A DNA stretch of 64,000 bases from an uncultured Christensenellaceae bacterium (GCA_910588425.1 CAJUPM010000003.1:1-64000); one strand, 5' to 3'. Positions 26,131-34,996 are shown, numbered from the stretch's first letter. Numbers and translations are program-made. The notes: generated from the sequence alone by a model not told the origin.

Positions 26131-26175
26131 AAGATCAAGGGCGATGAGCGGTCATGGGGCTCCGCCCCATACCCC
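26131..26175 (-). repeat. Element A copy
   Basis: AAGATCAAGGGCGATGAGC, then CATGGGGC-TCC-GCCCCATACCCC. Confidence 0.8.
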
Positions 26176-26272
26176 AGGACTTGGAAACCGCAAAACCATC
26201 TGGCGGTAAGAGATTTTCGCCGCGTCCGATTAGCAGGATAGAAACGCTTTTCAGCCCTGTGTGCGGTGCGGT

Positions 26273-26356
26273 CCCCGAATGATGGAGCCCAGGAATCTGT
26301 CTCTTCCGCATGCGGTGCCGGAAGCTATTTTTTCAGAGGGCACATGCTCCCTGCCC
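26273..26356 (+). repeat. Element B copy
   Basis: A diverged copy starting CCCCGAATGATGGAG and ending AGAGGGCACATGCTCCC, with the internal GCATGCGGTGCCGGAAG block at the expected place. Confidence 0.6.
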
Positions 26357-26399
26357 GCCGTGTTTTCTTTGCGCAAGCCCCACCCCTGTTATAATGTAA

Positions 26400-26572
26400 G
26401 GGGTATGGGGGCTCGCCCCCATGTTCACCGATGCCCTTGCCCTTCTGCCCCTATACTCCCTAGTGCCTTTGTCTGCGCTCTCTTTGCCGTCTCCAACTTT
26501 GCTTTTTTATCATGGGGGTATGGGGGCGTGCCCCCATGTTCACTCAAGCCCCTGCCCTTTTCCCTTGACCTT
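26400..26572 (+). repeat. Two element A copies downstream of the creatininase-family gene
   Basis: Cores at 26400-26444 and 26514-26572, both GGGGTATGGGGGC..GCCCCCATGTTCAC, with tails CCCTTGCCCTT and CCCTTGACCTT toward the minus-strand gene's 3' end. No gene is seen in 26042-26629. Confidence 0.85.
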
Positions 26573-26597
26573 CGGCCTTGCCCTTCGCCTCCAACTA

Positions 26598-26624
26598 AAA
26601 ACCGAAGGCAGAGCCCTCGGTTTT
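26598..26624 (-). terminator. Terminator after creatininase-family gene
   Basis: The stem AAAACCGA / TCGGTTTT, with further pairing inside (AGG..CCT), is followed on the minus strand by a T-rich stretch. Confidence 0.65.
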
Positions 26625-26629
26625 GTGCG

Positions 26630-27400
26630 CTATTTGGTCCTGTAATCCCAGCCCTGCGCCCGCATGGCCGTGATGGCGTCGGCAATCAGCCCGGTCAAAA
26701 TTTCCAGCATCTGCCGGCCCTTTTCCATGCTGGCGCGGGTCGGGTCGCCGGTGGCGCCGGTGCGGGTAATCTCGCCAATATCCCAGATGATGGTCGCCTT
26801 GTCCATATCGATGACGCCCTGGGGCACCTGCGCCTCGGCCCGGGAGAGGTCGACCAAATCCGGCCGGACGGCCATCATGATGGAAGTCTCGCCCTCGCCG
26901 CCGTGCCCAAGCCCGCCCCAAACCTCGAAGCGATCGCCCATAATCGGGCCGACTTTCTCCCACCATGCCGGCAGGAAGAGAATGCGCGCCTCCTTGTGGC
27001 GGTTTTTGACGTTGCGCGCCGCAATCTCCAGCGCTGGGATGTTGCCGTCGTGGCCGTTGAGCAGGTAGAGATGCGTGATGCCATTGGCAATGAGGCTTTC
27101 GAGCACGTCCTCAGCCACAGCCTGCACGGTCTCGAACCGCAGGGTCAGCGAAAGGGGAAACTGGTTATAGTGGATGGAGGTGCCGTAAGGCAGGCAGGGC
27201 GCGACGACCACATTGTCCAGCCGCTCTGCGACTCTTTTTGCGACCTCCGTGGGGACGAAGAAGTCCGGCCCCAGCGGGCAGTGCCAGCCGTGGCTCTCGC
27301 AGGAGCCGAAGGGCACGATGGCAACGACCTCCTCCTTCTTTTTGAGCAGCTCGCGTACTTCCAGCGCAGAAAATTCATTCAGAAAAACTTTTTTACCCAT
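26630..27400 (-). CDS. Creatininase-family amidohydrolase
   Basis: This 256-residue protein has the metal-binding motifs of the creatininase fold: GSCESHGWHCPLGPDF (residues ~33-48), NGHDGN and GHGGEGETS. Families with this fold include creatinine amidohydrolase, MftE-type peptidases and formamide hydrolases of riboflavin/F420 synthesis. Nothing in the context chooses between them. The ATG at 27400 is preceded by a modest site (AGGTTCAGGC). It is monocistronic, with a terminator and two element A copies after it. Confidence 0.85.
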   Translation of the reverse strand: MGKKVFLNEFSALEVRELLKKKEEVVAIVPFGSCESHGWHCPLGPDFFVPTEVAKRVAERLDNVVVAPCLPYGTSIHYNQFPLSLTLRFETVQAVAEDVLESLIANGITHLYLLNGHDGNIPALEIAARNVKNRHKEARILFLPAWWEKVGPIMGDRFEVWGGLGHGGEGETSIMMAVRPDLVDLSRAEAQVPQGVIDMDKATIIWDIGEITRTGATGDPTRASMEKGRQMLEILTGLIADAITAMRAQGWDYRTK

Positions 27401-27500
27401 GCCTGAACCTCCAAAGAAGCAGTTTTTCTCATTTTAGCACGAAGAGGGTGGAAAAACAAGGAAAACGCCGGTGCATGGCGAATAATCAAAGATAAAGGAG

Positions 27501-27881
27501 ATGATGTTTGTGCTGGATTTGGAGAAATTTCGGGCGCTGCTGCGCTCGTATGAGGGCGATGAGGAGGCGACGGCCTTTCTGCTTTCCTGCGCCCGGGCGT
27601 TTATGGAATATGCCCACGCTATCTATAACCGGGAGCTGGCGCTGTATGCCTATGGGCAGGAACAGCTGGAGCCCGAAGTGCTGCGGGCGACGATGAAAGA
27701 GCTGGATAACGCCGTTGCCGCCGCGCAGGAGCTGGTGCTGGCCAACGGCGCCGGGCTCAACCGCATGGCGGCCAAGCTGGGGATGCCCATTGTCTACCGC
27801 GAGGCAGGCGCCCTCGCCGCCGGGCAGACGGCTCTTTGCTTCGTGCAGGAGGTTCTGGCCGCGCGGCAGGCCAGGCAGTAG
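27501..27881 (+). CDS. Hypothetical helical protein (126 aa)
   Basis: A soluble, mostly helical protein with an acidic N-terminal half (FRALLRSYEGDEEATAFLL, YAHAIYNRELALYAYG). I do not recognise it. AAAGGAG lies at 27494-27500, so the first ATG (27501) is too close and GTG 27510 is the better-spaced start. It ends in a strong terminator and is transcribed alone. Confidence 0.65.
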   Translation: MMFVLDLEKFRALLRSYEGDEEATAFLLSCARAFMEYAHAIYNRELALYAYGQEQLEPEVLRATMKELDNAVAAAQELVLANGAGLNRMAAKLGMPIVYREAGALAAGQTALCFVQEVLAARQARQ

Positions 27882-27889
27882 GAGACGCA

Positions 27890-27923
27890 CTGCGGCGCGC
27901 GAAAGGTTCGCCGCAGTTTTTTT
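27890..27923 (+). terminator. Intrinsic terminator
   Basis: The stem CTGCGGCG / CGCCGCAG is followed by T7, directly after the 126-residue protein gene. Confidence 0.9.
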
Positions 27924-27980
27924 GCGCAAAAAGCCGGCGGCGTAGTATAATGGAAAAAAGAGAAAGAAAGGCTGCTTATC

Positions 27981-28934
27981 ATGCTGGAAAATTTTGTTTA
28001 TAGCCTGAACGCGACTATCCCGGTCTTTTTGGTCATCGTGCTGGGTTATCTGCTGGGGCGCGCCAAGATGCTCAACGACAACTTCGTTACCGTGGCCAAC
28101 CGGCTGACGTATTCCATCACGCTGCCCGTCATGCTGTTTCTGGAAATTTCCGGGATGGATGCGGCTTCCCTGCTGGATTTCCGCTTCCTGGCCTTTGGCT
28201 TTCTCTCCTCCCTGGCCTGCATCCTGCTCATCTGGGGCGGTGCGCGCCTGTTTTTGAAGGATAAGAGCATGGTGGGCAGCTTTGTCCAGGGCTCGTACCG
28301 GGGCAGTGCCGCATTGCTGGGCGTGGCGCTCATGCAGAATATCTACGGGAGCGCTTCCTACGCCTCCATCATGATTCTGGCCGCCGCGCCGCTGTATAAT
28401 ATTATGGCCGTCATCATCCTGACGATAGAGGGCCGGCGGACGGAGGGCGCCGCTCAGGGCGGCCTGGCAAAGCAGGCGCTGCTGGGCGTGCTCAAAAACC
28501 CGATTATCTGGGGCATTTTGCTGGGCCTGCCCTTTGCCGTCTGGAATCTGCGCCTTCCCCGGATGTTCACATCCTCTCTGCAAAGCGTGAGCAGTGTGGC
28601 GACGCCCCTGGCGCTTCTGGCCATCGGCGCCAGCTTCCGGCTGGACGGCGCAAGGCGCTGCCTCGGGCCGGCGCTCTGGGCGACGTTTCTCAAGCTCATC
28701 GCCCAGGCGGCGGTGTTTCTGCCGCTGGCCGTCTGGCTGGGGTTTACGGGGGAGCGCCTGGTGGCCCTGCTCATCATGTTTGCCTCGCCGACTGCCACAG
28801 CCTCGTATATCATGGCCGTGAACCTGGGCAACGACGGCGACCTCTCCTCCAGCATCATCGTCTATACGACGCTCTTTTCCGCCGCGACGGTCACCGCCTG
28901 GATTTTTCTCCTGCGCAGTCTGGCGCTCATCTAA
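27981..28934 (+). CDS. AEC-family transporter (auxin efflux carrier-like permease)
   Basis: The 317-residue integral membrane protein has about ten segments in two five-helix halves. Typical AEC features are an IPVFLVIVLGYLLGRAKM start and the conserved NRLTYSITLPVMLFLEIS helix. The second half has ATPLALLAIGASF and FASPTATASYIMA. Members export or import organic acids such as malate or malonate. The substrate here is unknown. A GAAAGAAAGG site precedes ATG 27981, with GTATAAT about 30 bp upstream. Confidence 0.9.
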   Translation: MLENFVYSLNATIPVFLVIVLGYLLGRAKMLNDNFVTVANRLTYSITLPVMLFLEISGMDAASLLDFRFLAFGFLSSLACILLIWGGARLFLKDKSMVGSFVQGSYRGSAALLGVALMQNIYGSASYASIMILAAAPLYNIMAVIILTIEGRRTEGAAQGGLAKQALLGVLKNPIIWGILLGLPFAVWNLRLPRMFTSSLQSVSSVATPLALLAIGASFRLDGARRCLGPALWATFLKLIAQAAVFLPLAVWLGFTGERLVALLIMFASPTATASYIMAVNLGNDGDLSSSIIVYTTLFSAATVTAWIFLLRSLALI

Positions 28935-28979
28935 AGGCCAAGGGCTTGGGTGAACATGGGGGCAGGCCCCCATACCCCA
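28934..28979 (-). repeat. Element A copy overlapping a stop codon
   Basis: The AAGGCCAAGGGC end begins at the last base of the transporter's TAA, followed by CATGGGGGC-AG-GCCCCCATACCCC. Confidence 0.85.
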
Positions 28980-29031
28980 TATGGGGAATCATCAAAAAAA
29001 ACATTTGCCTTCTGATAAGCTGCTATTTTTA

Positions 29032-29390
29032 TACCCGAATGGTGGGACGGCGAGACCTGTCAATTCTGCACACGCCGCTGCAAATTGGCTTGTTCGCCGG
29101 TAAATGCTCTCCTGTGTTGTGCGTTTCCACACCTATGCTCCTGTGGAGGAGGTACCCGAATGGTGGGACGGCGAGACCTGTCAATTCTGCACACGCCGCT
29201 GCAAATTGGCTTGTTCGCCGGTAAATGCTCTCCCGTGTTGTGCGTTTCCACACCTATGCTCCTGTGGAGAAAAAATACCCGATTGCTGGAACCCAGCGGT
29301 CTGTCATTTCCGCACGCGGCGCAGGAGGCCGGTTTGTCAGGAAGCATATGCTCTGCCATGCTGTGCGTTCCGCGCACGGCGATGGAAGTT
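29032..29390 (+). repeat. Element B tandem array, 121-bp period
   Basis: Two almost identical units start at 29032 and 29153 (TACCCGAATGGTGGGACGGC), exactly 121 bp apart. A third, diverged unit starts at about 29276 (TACCCGATTGCTGG). The first unit directly follows a TTTTTATA stretch. Confidence 0.88.
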
Positions 29391-29462
29391 ATCTTGCAAA
29401 CGAATGAATGGCTTCCTGTATTCTCCCGCCCGTGCCTTTCATTTTCTATCTGTTATAATAAA

Positions 29463-29582
29463 AGGGGTATGGGGCGGCGCCCCATGGCTAAGAGCCGCCC
29501 TTGCCCTTTTTACCACTTCCTTTCTATCGTGTAAGGGGGTATGGGGGCCTGCCCCCATGTTTCAGAATGGCCCTTGACCTTC
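29463..29582 (+). repeat. Two element A copies
   Basis: Cores GGGGTATGGGGC..GCCCCATGG at 29465 and GGGGGTATGGGGGC..GCCCCCATG at 29534, with CCCTTGCCCTT and CCCTTGACCTT tails facing the 3' end of the minus-strand GNAT gene. Confidence 0.85.
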
Positions 29583-29601
29583 CCCTTCCTCCAATCCCCG
29601 C

Positions 29602-29634
29602 AAAAAAAGACAGGGCAAAAGCCCTGTCTTTTTT
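29602..29634 (-). terminator. Intrinsic terminator after GNAT gene
   Basis: The stem AAAAAAGACAGGGC / GCCCTGTCTTTTTT with an AAAA loop ends three bases from the gene. Confidence 0.9.
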
Positions 29635-29636
29635 CT

Positions 29637-30077
29637 TTAAAAATCCTGAACCATCTGAATGTAGTCCAGCTTCTGGTAGCCCTTGCGCTCGTAGAGCCGG
29701 ATGGCGCCCTGATTGCAGGGGGTAACCTCCAGGCGCAGGCGCCGCACGTCTGCCGGGCAGTTTTGCCGAATATACTCCATGGCCGCGCCGCCCAGGCCCA
29801 GCCCCCGGAACTTCTCCTCCAGATAAAGCTCCTCCAGCCAAATCACCAGCCCGCCGACCTCGTTGGAATAAGTCGTGCTGGTGAGCAGATAGCCTGCAGT
29901 CTCGCCCTGGTGGGTGAGCAGATAGCCCTGCGCATAGGGCGAGCCGGCCACAACCCGCCGGAACGTCTCCTCCATGTTGGCCGCAGGGATGCCGTGCAGA
30001 ACGGCGGAACTCTGGTAAAATTTTTGGCACATTGTTAGGAAAACCTCTCTGTCTTCCTGCCTTAATTCTCGAATCAT
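29637..30077 (-). CDS. GNAT-family N-acetyltransferase
   Basis: The 146-residue GNAT domain starts MIRELRQEDREVFLTM and has the acetyl-CoA-binding region ELYLEEKFRGLGLGGAAMEYIRQ (residues ~88-110; R/Q-x-x-G-x-G/A is seen as RGLGLGG). It ends with the usual LYERKGYQKL block. The acceptor is unknown. It is transcribed alone. Confidence 0.88.
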   Translation of the reverse strand: MIRELRQEDREVFLTMCQKFYQSSAVLHGIPAANMEETFRRVVAGSPYAQGYLLTHQGETAGYLLTSTTYSNEVGGLVIWLEELYLEEKFRGLGLGGAAMEYIRQNCPADVRRLRLEVTPCNQGAIRLYERKGYQKLDYIQMVQDF

Positions 30078-30182
30078 AGTAAAGAAAACATGCTCCTATC
30101 TAAAAATATCTTTTTTATTATATCATGCCGCCATGCGAACTGGCTTTCCCGGCAATTCCATTTTTAAAAATAAGTAAAGGGA

Positions 30183-30231
30183 GGGGTATGGGGCTTGCCC
30201 CCATGGCTGCCCATCGCCCTTGACCTTTGTG
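30183..30231 (+). repeat. Element A copy
   Basis: GGGGTATGGGGC-TT-GCCCCCATGGCTGCCCATCGCCCTTGACCTTT, facing the 3' end of the GDPD gene. Confidence 0.8.
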
Positions 30232-30239
30232 CCTTGCCG

Positions 30240-30330
30240 TGCGTTTATTATACCATGTCGTCAGCGCGCAGCGTGCGCTGACGGTGGCCGTCAATGAACG
30301 CTCGGCCCTTCGTGCGTTCATTATACCATA
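30240..30330 (-). other. Paired TGGTATAAT-hairpin element
   Basis: The extended -10-like sequence TGGTATAAT occurs twice on the minus strand (30320-30328 and 30247-30255), 73 bp apart. Between them are two perfect hairpins: TGAACGC / GCGTTCA (30295-30320) and GTCAGCGC / GCGCTGAC (30260-30282). It looks like a structured repeat or a small transcript unit. I cannot name it. Confidence 0.5.
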
Positions 30331-30418
30331 CCTGCCGGGCAAAGGCAAAACCGCGCCGCAGGCGCATGAGAATACGGCAAAGGGGAAAGAGCGCCCTGCC
30401 CGCGAAGGCGGCATGTTT

Positions 30419-31138
30419 CTATTTCTGCAAAATTTCCCGGGCAAACGCCGGCCGGTTGGTGATGACGGCATCCACGCCCATCCGCGCCATCTGCCGGAGG
30501 GCGAAGGGGGAGTCGATGGTCCAGGCGTGCACGCGCACTCCCTTCTTATGGCAGCGGCGCACTACCCCCGGAACCAGCAGTGTGTATCCCGAGGGGTGCA
30601 CTGCCCCGGCCCCCAGCTGTAGGGCATAGTTCTGCGGGCTCCATAGGGCGCGCTCGTAGAGCAGGGCAGTCTCGGCTTCCGGGCAGAGCGCGCGGACCTC
30701 CCGCATCGCGTCCCAGTTGAAGGAGGAGTAGAGAATGCGCCCGGCCATGCCCGCCTCTTTTTCCAGCGCCAGCGCCTTTTGGCAGAGCGTGTGGTAATCC
30801 CCCTGCTCGCATTTGATTTCCACGTTGAAGAACATCCCGCTTTTTGCAAACGCCGCGTAAACTTCCCGGAGCGTGGGGATGCGCGCCCCGGCGTAAGCTG
30901 CCATGCCGCAGGAAAAATCCAGCGCCTTCAGCTGCTCCAGCGTCAGGCCGCAAACCCGGCCGCTGCCCGAAGAAGTGCGGTCCACCGTCTCGTCGTGCAG
31001 GACGACAACCTCGCCGTCCGCCGAAAGCTGGATATCCAGCTCGATGCCGTCTGCGCCCATCTGGGCAGCCAGAGAAAAAGCCTCCATGGTGTTTTCCGGC
31101 GCGGCCGCGCTGGCCCCCCGGTGCGCCCAAATTTTCAT
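30419..31138 (-). CDS. Glycerophosphodiester phosphodiesterase
   Basis: This 239-residue TIM-barrel enzyme has the GDPD signatures AHRGASAAAPENTMEAF (catalytic His-Arg, Glu) and GIELDIQLSADGEVVVLHDE (metal Glu/Asp and second catalytic His). It hydrolyses glycerophosphodiesters to glycerol-3-phosphate and an alcohol. No signal peptide, so it is cytoplasmic. The start at 31138 is spaced nine bases from GAGGAG; an ATG two codons upstream (31144) is too close. It is divergent from the AraC gene. Confidence 0.9.
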   Translation of the reverse strand: MKIWAHRGASAAAPENTMEAFSLAAQMGADGIELDIQLSADGEVVVLHDETVDRTSSGSGRVCGLTLEQLKALDFSCGMAAYAGARIPTLREVYAAFAKSGMFFNVEIKCEQGDYHTLCQKALALEKEAGMAGRILYSSFNWDAMREVRALCPEAETALLYERALWSPQNYALQLGAGAVHPSGYTLLVPGVVRRCHKKGVRVHAWTIDSPFALRQMARMGVDAVITNRPAFAREILQK

Positions 31139-31250
31139 CGCCATTCTCTCCTCGTGTGTCAAAAGAAAAATATTGTGCCAGAGCAAAAAATCTGCTATCT
31201 TTATTATAATACCAGAAAAAACAGAACAGCGCGCAAGAGAAAGAGAGAGT

Positions 31251-32012
31251 ATGGAACAAAATTTGGCGGCGGAAATTGAGCGTTCCCGCTTTCGCCTGAC
31301 AAGCACGGCGCACCATAAGGAAAATGCCAGAGGGATCGCAAAGTGGCATAAGCATGAGGAAATGGAGCTGCTGTATCTGCTCATCAAAGAGCCGGCCAAT
31401 GTCCGGACGTCCGAACAGAACATTGGCGTTTCGGCCTATGATGTTATCGTTTATCCTGCCGGGGTATATCACTGGGAGAAAATCAACTGGGATCTCGAAC
31501 AAGAGTACTACGGCTTCAAGCTGAAAACGGATTTTGTCCTGCCCCAAACCCTGCGTGTTTCAGACCGCCAGGGGAAATTGCTCTGGCTGTTTTCCAATAT
31601 CAACCAGGAATATTACAGCCCGGATAAAAACGAGGCTTTGCTGGAGTACTATGTCAAAGCCCTGCTGCTCAACCTGACAAAAATGGGCACGAAGAAACTG
31701 TCTGCGGAGGAGCGCATTGAGCAGTATATCCGGGCAAATTTCCGGAGGAGCATCACGGTTGGTGATATTGTCCGGGCGGCGCACGTCAGCGAATCGTATG
31801 CCTGCCGCATCGCCAAAAAGCGCTGGGGCGTCTCCCTGGTTCAGCTGGTTGCCCAGGTCCGGCTGGAAGAGGCCAAGCGCCTGCTGCTGGCTTCGGACCA
31901 CAGCATCGAGGAAATTGCCCGGCGATGCGGCTTTTCCTCTCAGAAATATTTCAGCCGGGTCTTTCATAAACAGCTTGGCCAAACGCCCAGCCAGTTCCGG
32001 CAGGGCAAATAA
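31251..32012 (+). CDS. AraC-family transcriptional regulator
   Basis: The 253-residue protein has an N-terminal cupin-like sensing part (HKHEEMELLYLLIKEP..VYPAGVYHW) and a C-terminal double helix-turn-helix of about 100 residues. The DNA-binding part contains ITVGDIVRAAHVSESYACRIAKK and the AraC signature IEEIARRCGFSSQKYFSRVFHKQLGQTPSQFR. It may control the divergent GDPD gene or the downstream sugar-binding lipoproteins. AGAGAGAG precedes ATG 31251. Confidence 0.9.
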   Translation: MEQNLAAEIERSRFRLTSTAHHKENARGIAKWHKHEEMELLYLLIKEPANVRTSEQNIGVSAYDVIVYPAGVYHWEKINWDLEQEYYGFKLKTDFVLPQTLRVSDRQGKLLWLFSNINQEYYSPDKNEALLEYYVKALLLNLTKMGTKKLSAEERIEQYIRANFRRSITVGDIVRAAHVSESYACRIAKKRWGVSLVQLVAQVRLEEAKRLLLASDHSIEEIARRCGFSSQKYFSRVFHKQLGQTPSQFRQGK

Positions 32013-32073
32013 TCCATTGCGCAAAAAAAGAACGGTGGAAGCGCTAAAACACCGCTCTTTGTTACCATCATCT

Positions 32074-32113
32074 GCCCGGGCAGCGAACAACCCTCTGCTG
32101 CCCGGGGCTTTTT
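32074..32113 (+). terminator. Terminator after araC-type gene
   Basis: The stem GCCCGGGCAGC / GCTGCCCGGGGC (one bulged G) is followed by TTTTTA. The rest of 32013-32447 holds no gene; a short TGCACGAGAGAGCAT remnant near 32315 resembles one end of element B. Confidence 0.75.
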
Positions 32114-32447
32114 ATACTCCCAAGGCGGCTGCTCAAAACCGCCGGGATGGTCAAGACCAAATACCAGCGTTTTTCCGCCAAAAAACGCGTCCCTCAGCGG
32201 GGAGCCAAGCAAAGCCCGGTGCCTGCAGCTCTCGCTCCCTTTCTGCGTTTTGAATCCTGCTGAGCTTTTGGTATAGCAGTAAAAATATGGGGTGCCGGCG
32301 GCCGGCGCCTGCACGAGAGAGCATCAATGCCTTTTGAATTGGTTCAGAAAAGGTAACTTTTTGGACTGAAAATTCAGTTTACTATCCCTGGAAACTATAG
32401 TATAGTAACCATATTCAATAGGTGCCAAACTAAATATGGAGGAAAAA

Positions 32448-33494
32448 ATGAAAAAGACAATTTCTATTGTATTAGCGTTGCTTTTGGTTGCGATGCTGTT
32501 CGTCTCCTGTTCCAAGGGCGGCGAAGACAAGCCGGATAACAGCCCTGCTGCTGATCCTGCCCAGTCGGCCGATGCCCAGGGCGGCGATAAAGAAGTCGGA
32601 GAGATTGCGGTGATTATGCAGACCCTCAATGGCTCTTTCTGGTCGGATGTGAAGAGAGGCGTTGAGAAGGCAATAGACGAGCTCGCTGAAAAAGGCGTGA
32701 AATGCTCCGTCAACGGCCCGGACGATGGCAGTAACCTGCAGGCTCAGGTCGAAATGATAGAAGCCGCCGTTGCGAAAAAGGTCAGCGCCATTGTCATCGC
32801 TCCCGGAGATCCGGCGTCTGTCGGCAGTGCGATGAGCATCTGCGAGGAGAAGAATATCCCCGTTGTTCTCATAAATAACTCCACTGATTCGAAGTGGCCG
32901 GTCTGCCTGGTTGCTACGGATAACTACAAGCTTGGAGAGCTGGCCGGCGAGGCGCTCGGCAAAGCTCTGGGCGGCAAAGGCCTCTGGGCGATGATCAACT
33001 GGAATGACAGCGTTGTTGCCAGCGCTCAGCGCTCCGCGGGCGCAGCCGACTATATCAAGGAGCACTACCCGGATATGGAATGCTATCAGATGTTCTATTC
33101 TTATAGTGTTCCGGACGCTGAGCTGACGTTCGTCCGCGATACGCTGACGGCTCGCAAAGACTTCGGCGGTTTCATTACAGCATCGGAGGGGCAGCTGACC
33201 CCGACCATTACTGCGGTTGAGGAAGCCGGCAGAGTTGGTGATATCAAGATCGTCTCTATCGACCTCTCGCCCGTCTCCCTTGAATATATCAGAAGCGGCG
33301 CTGTCGTGGCTGTTTCCACGCAGAACCCCCTCCACATGGGCTATACCGGCACGATGACGGGCTACAAAGTCGCCCTTGGCGAAGAAGTCCCGGAATATAT
33401 CGACAGCGGCTGTGCTCTCGTCGATAAGGACAGCATGGAAAACGATGAGGAAGTCCGTCAAATTCTCATAGACCACCGGCTGATTGAAGCGTAA
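32448..33494 (+). CDS. Sugar ABC substrate-binding lipoprotein (RbsB-like), copy 1
   Basis: This 348-residue lipoprotein has a lipobox FVSC with Cys21, then a short Ser/Pro/Asp linker. The periplasmic-binding fold is type I (RbsB/LacI class): EIAVIMQTLNGSFWSDVKRGVEKA, a SAIVIAPGDP segment and IPVVLINNSTDS. It should bind a sugar or sugar-like ligand outside the membrane. The ATG at 32448 sits behind GGAGG; the ATG at 32436 overlaps that site. No permease or ATPase adjoins. It is more diverged than copies 2 and 3. Confidence 0.88.
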   Translation: MKKTISIVLALLLVAMLFVSCSKGGEDKPDNSPAADPAQSADAQGGDKEVGEIAVIMQTLNGSFWSDVKRGVEKAIDELAEKGVKCSVNGPDDGSNLQAQVEMIEAAVAKKVSAIVIAPGDPASVGSAMSICEEKNIPVVLINNSTDSKWPVCLVATDNYKLGELAGEALGKALGGKGLWAMINWNDSVVASAQRSAGAADYIKEHYPDMECYQMFYSYSVPDAELTFVRDTLTARKDFGGFITASEGQLTPTITAVEEAGRVGDIKIVSIDLSPVSLEYIRSGAVVAVSTQNPLHMGYTGTMTGYKVALGEEVPEYIDSGCALVDKDSMENDEEVRQILIDHRLIEA

Positions 33495-33521
33495 TTGAAA
33501 ATTGAAATTGGAAAGAAGGGC

Positions 33522-33554
33522 AAAGAGCCCTCCGCAAGCGCGGGGGGCTCTTTT
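33522..33554 (+). terminator. Terminator after copy 1
   Basis: The stem AAAGAGCCC..CGC / GCG..GGGCTCTTT is followed by a short T-run, so copy 1 is its own transcription unit. Confidence 0.75.
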
Positions 33555-33766
33555 GGCGCGCGGACATATCATAAAAATGCAAAATTTACAAATTTTCTCT
33601 GCGGGTTTTGTCATAATTTTTGTCACAGCTTGGCCGGGAGATTGCGAAAGGATGAAGCTGAAAGAATCGCAGAAAGCAGCTTAGCCACGTTGCTATTATT
33701 ATCGCGCGTTCCGAAATTCGTCATAAATATATGACGTTTTTGTATAAATAAACCCAAGAAATCGTA

Positions 33767-33882
33767 TAGACAAAGGCATATTTGTCTGTTATGCTTGCCT
33801 TAAGATAGTTGGCCGCAGGCATCACCTTGCGGTTGTTTCTATCTTGACTCTATGCAGATTCTGCATAAGATTTTTTAGGAGG
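33767..33882 (+). promoter_or_regulatory. Promoter and structured leader of copy 2
   Basis: TAGACA (33767-33772) and TATGCT (33790-33795) with 17-bp spacing lie within AAGAAATCGTATAGACAAAG, which is repeated exactly upstream of copy 3. The leader has a hairpin CCGCA / TGCGG around GGCATCACC. The gap 33555-33893 has no gene. Confidence 0.75.
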
Positions 33883-33893
33883 AATAGAGGGAA

Positions 33894-34943
33894 ATGAAAA
33901 AGACTATTTCCATCGTATTCGCGCTGCTTCTGGTTGCGATGATGTTCGTCTCCTGCTCTAAGGGCGGAGAAGACAAACCGGACAACAGCCCTGTTGTCGA
34001 TCCCGGCAAGGCATCGACCGAGCCTTCCGGCGGCGACGGCGAAGTGAGCGAGATCGCAGTTATCCTGCAGTCCTACACCGGTTCGTTCTGGTCCGACGTT
34101 ATGAGAGGCGTCGACAAAGCCATTGAAGAGCTGGGCGAAAAGGGCGTAAAATGCACGTTCAACGGCCCGGACGACTCCACCAACCTGCAGGCTCAGATCG
34201 AGATGATCGAGGCCGCTGTTGCAAGAGATGTCGACGGCCTTGCCGTTGCTCCTGCGGACTCCGCGGCTGTTGGCGGCGCAATGGGCATCTGCCAGGAGAA
34301 AAACATCCCGGTCGTTCTGTTCGACTGCTCGGCTGATTCTGATTGGCCGGTCTGCCTGGTTTCTTCGGATAACTACAAGCTGGGCCTGCTGGCTGGCGAA
34401 GCCCTGGGCAAAGCCATGGACGGCAAGGGCCTCTGGGCAATGATCAACTGGAACGACGGCGTTATCACCAACGGCCAGCGCTCCTGGGGTGCCAGAGACT
34501 ATATCGAAGAGAACTTCCCGGATATGGAATGCTACCAGCTGTTCTTCACCTACAGCGTAACGGATGCTGACCTGACGTTCGCCCGCGACACGCTGACGGC
34601 TAAGAAAGACTTCGGCGGCTTCATCACCGGCTGCGAGAGCCAGCTGGCTCCCACCCTTTCTGCAACGCAGGAAGCCGGCAGAATCGGCGATGTCAAGATT
34701 GTCGCTATCGACATCACGCCTGTCTCCCTTGAGTACATCAAAGACGGCTCGGTTGCAGCTGTTGTTACCCAGAACCCGTTCAATATGGGCTACACGGGCA
34801 CGATGACGGCTTACAAAGCGGCTCTTGGCGAAGAGGTTCCGGAATTCATCGACAGCGGCAGCGCTATCGTTGACAAGGATTCCATGGAGAACGACGAGAC
34901 AACTCGCGCAATCCTCAAAGAGCTCCAGCTGCTGGATGCTTAA
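33894..34943 (+). CDS. Sugar ABC substrate-binding lipoprotein (RbsB-like), copy 2
   Basis: The 349-residue lipoprotein has lipobox Cys21 (FVSC) and the same fold as copy 1 and copy 3. Long blocks are identical to copy 3, such as SWGARDYI and NPFNMGYTGTMTAYKAALG. The ligand pocket blocks (SFWSDVMRG, LFDCSADSDWP, SVTDADLTFARDTLT) suggest copies 2 and 3 share a ligand. AGGAGG precedes ATG 33894. It has its own promoter and terminator. No ABC partner genes are present. Confidence 0.9.
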   Translation: MKKTISIVFALLLVAMMFVSCSKGGEDKPDNSPVVDPGKASTEPSGGDGEVSEIAVILQSYTGSFWSDVMRGVDKAIEELGEKGVKCTFNGPDDSTNLQAQIEMIEAAVARDVDGLAVAPADSAAVGGAMGICQEKNIPVVLFDCSADSDWPVCLVSSDNYKLGLLAGEALGKAMDGKGLWAMINWNDGVITNGQRSWGARDYIEENFPDMECYQLFFTYSVTDADLTFARDTLTAKKDFGGFITGCESQLAPTLSATQEAGRIGDVKIVAIDITPVSLEYIKDGSVAAVVTQNPFNMGYTGTMTAYKAALGEEVPEFIDSGSAIVDKDSMENDETTRAILKELQLLDA

Positions 34944-34966
34944 TCCAAGTTAAGAGCGAAAAAGAG

Positions 34967-34996
34967 GCTCCCTGCAATTTGCAGGGAGCTTTTTTA
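34967..34996 (+). terminator. Terminator after copy 2
   Basis: A 10-bp perfect stem GCTCCCTGCA / TGCAGGGAGC followed by T7. A near-identical terminator follows copy 3, so the duplication included it. Confidence 0.92.

Noticed and set aside
26230..26360. Possible tRNA-like fold in the intergenic region
   Set aside because: No acceptor/T-arm pattern (GGTTCGAATCC-type) was found; the segment matches element B.
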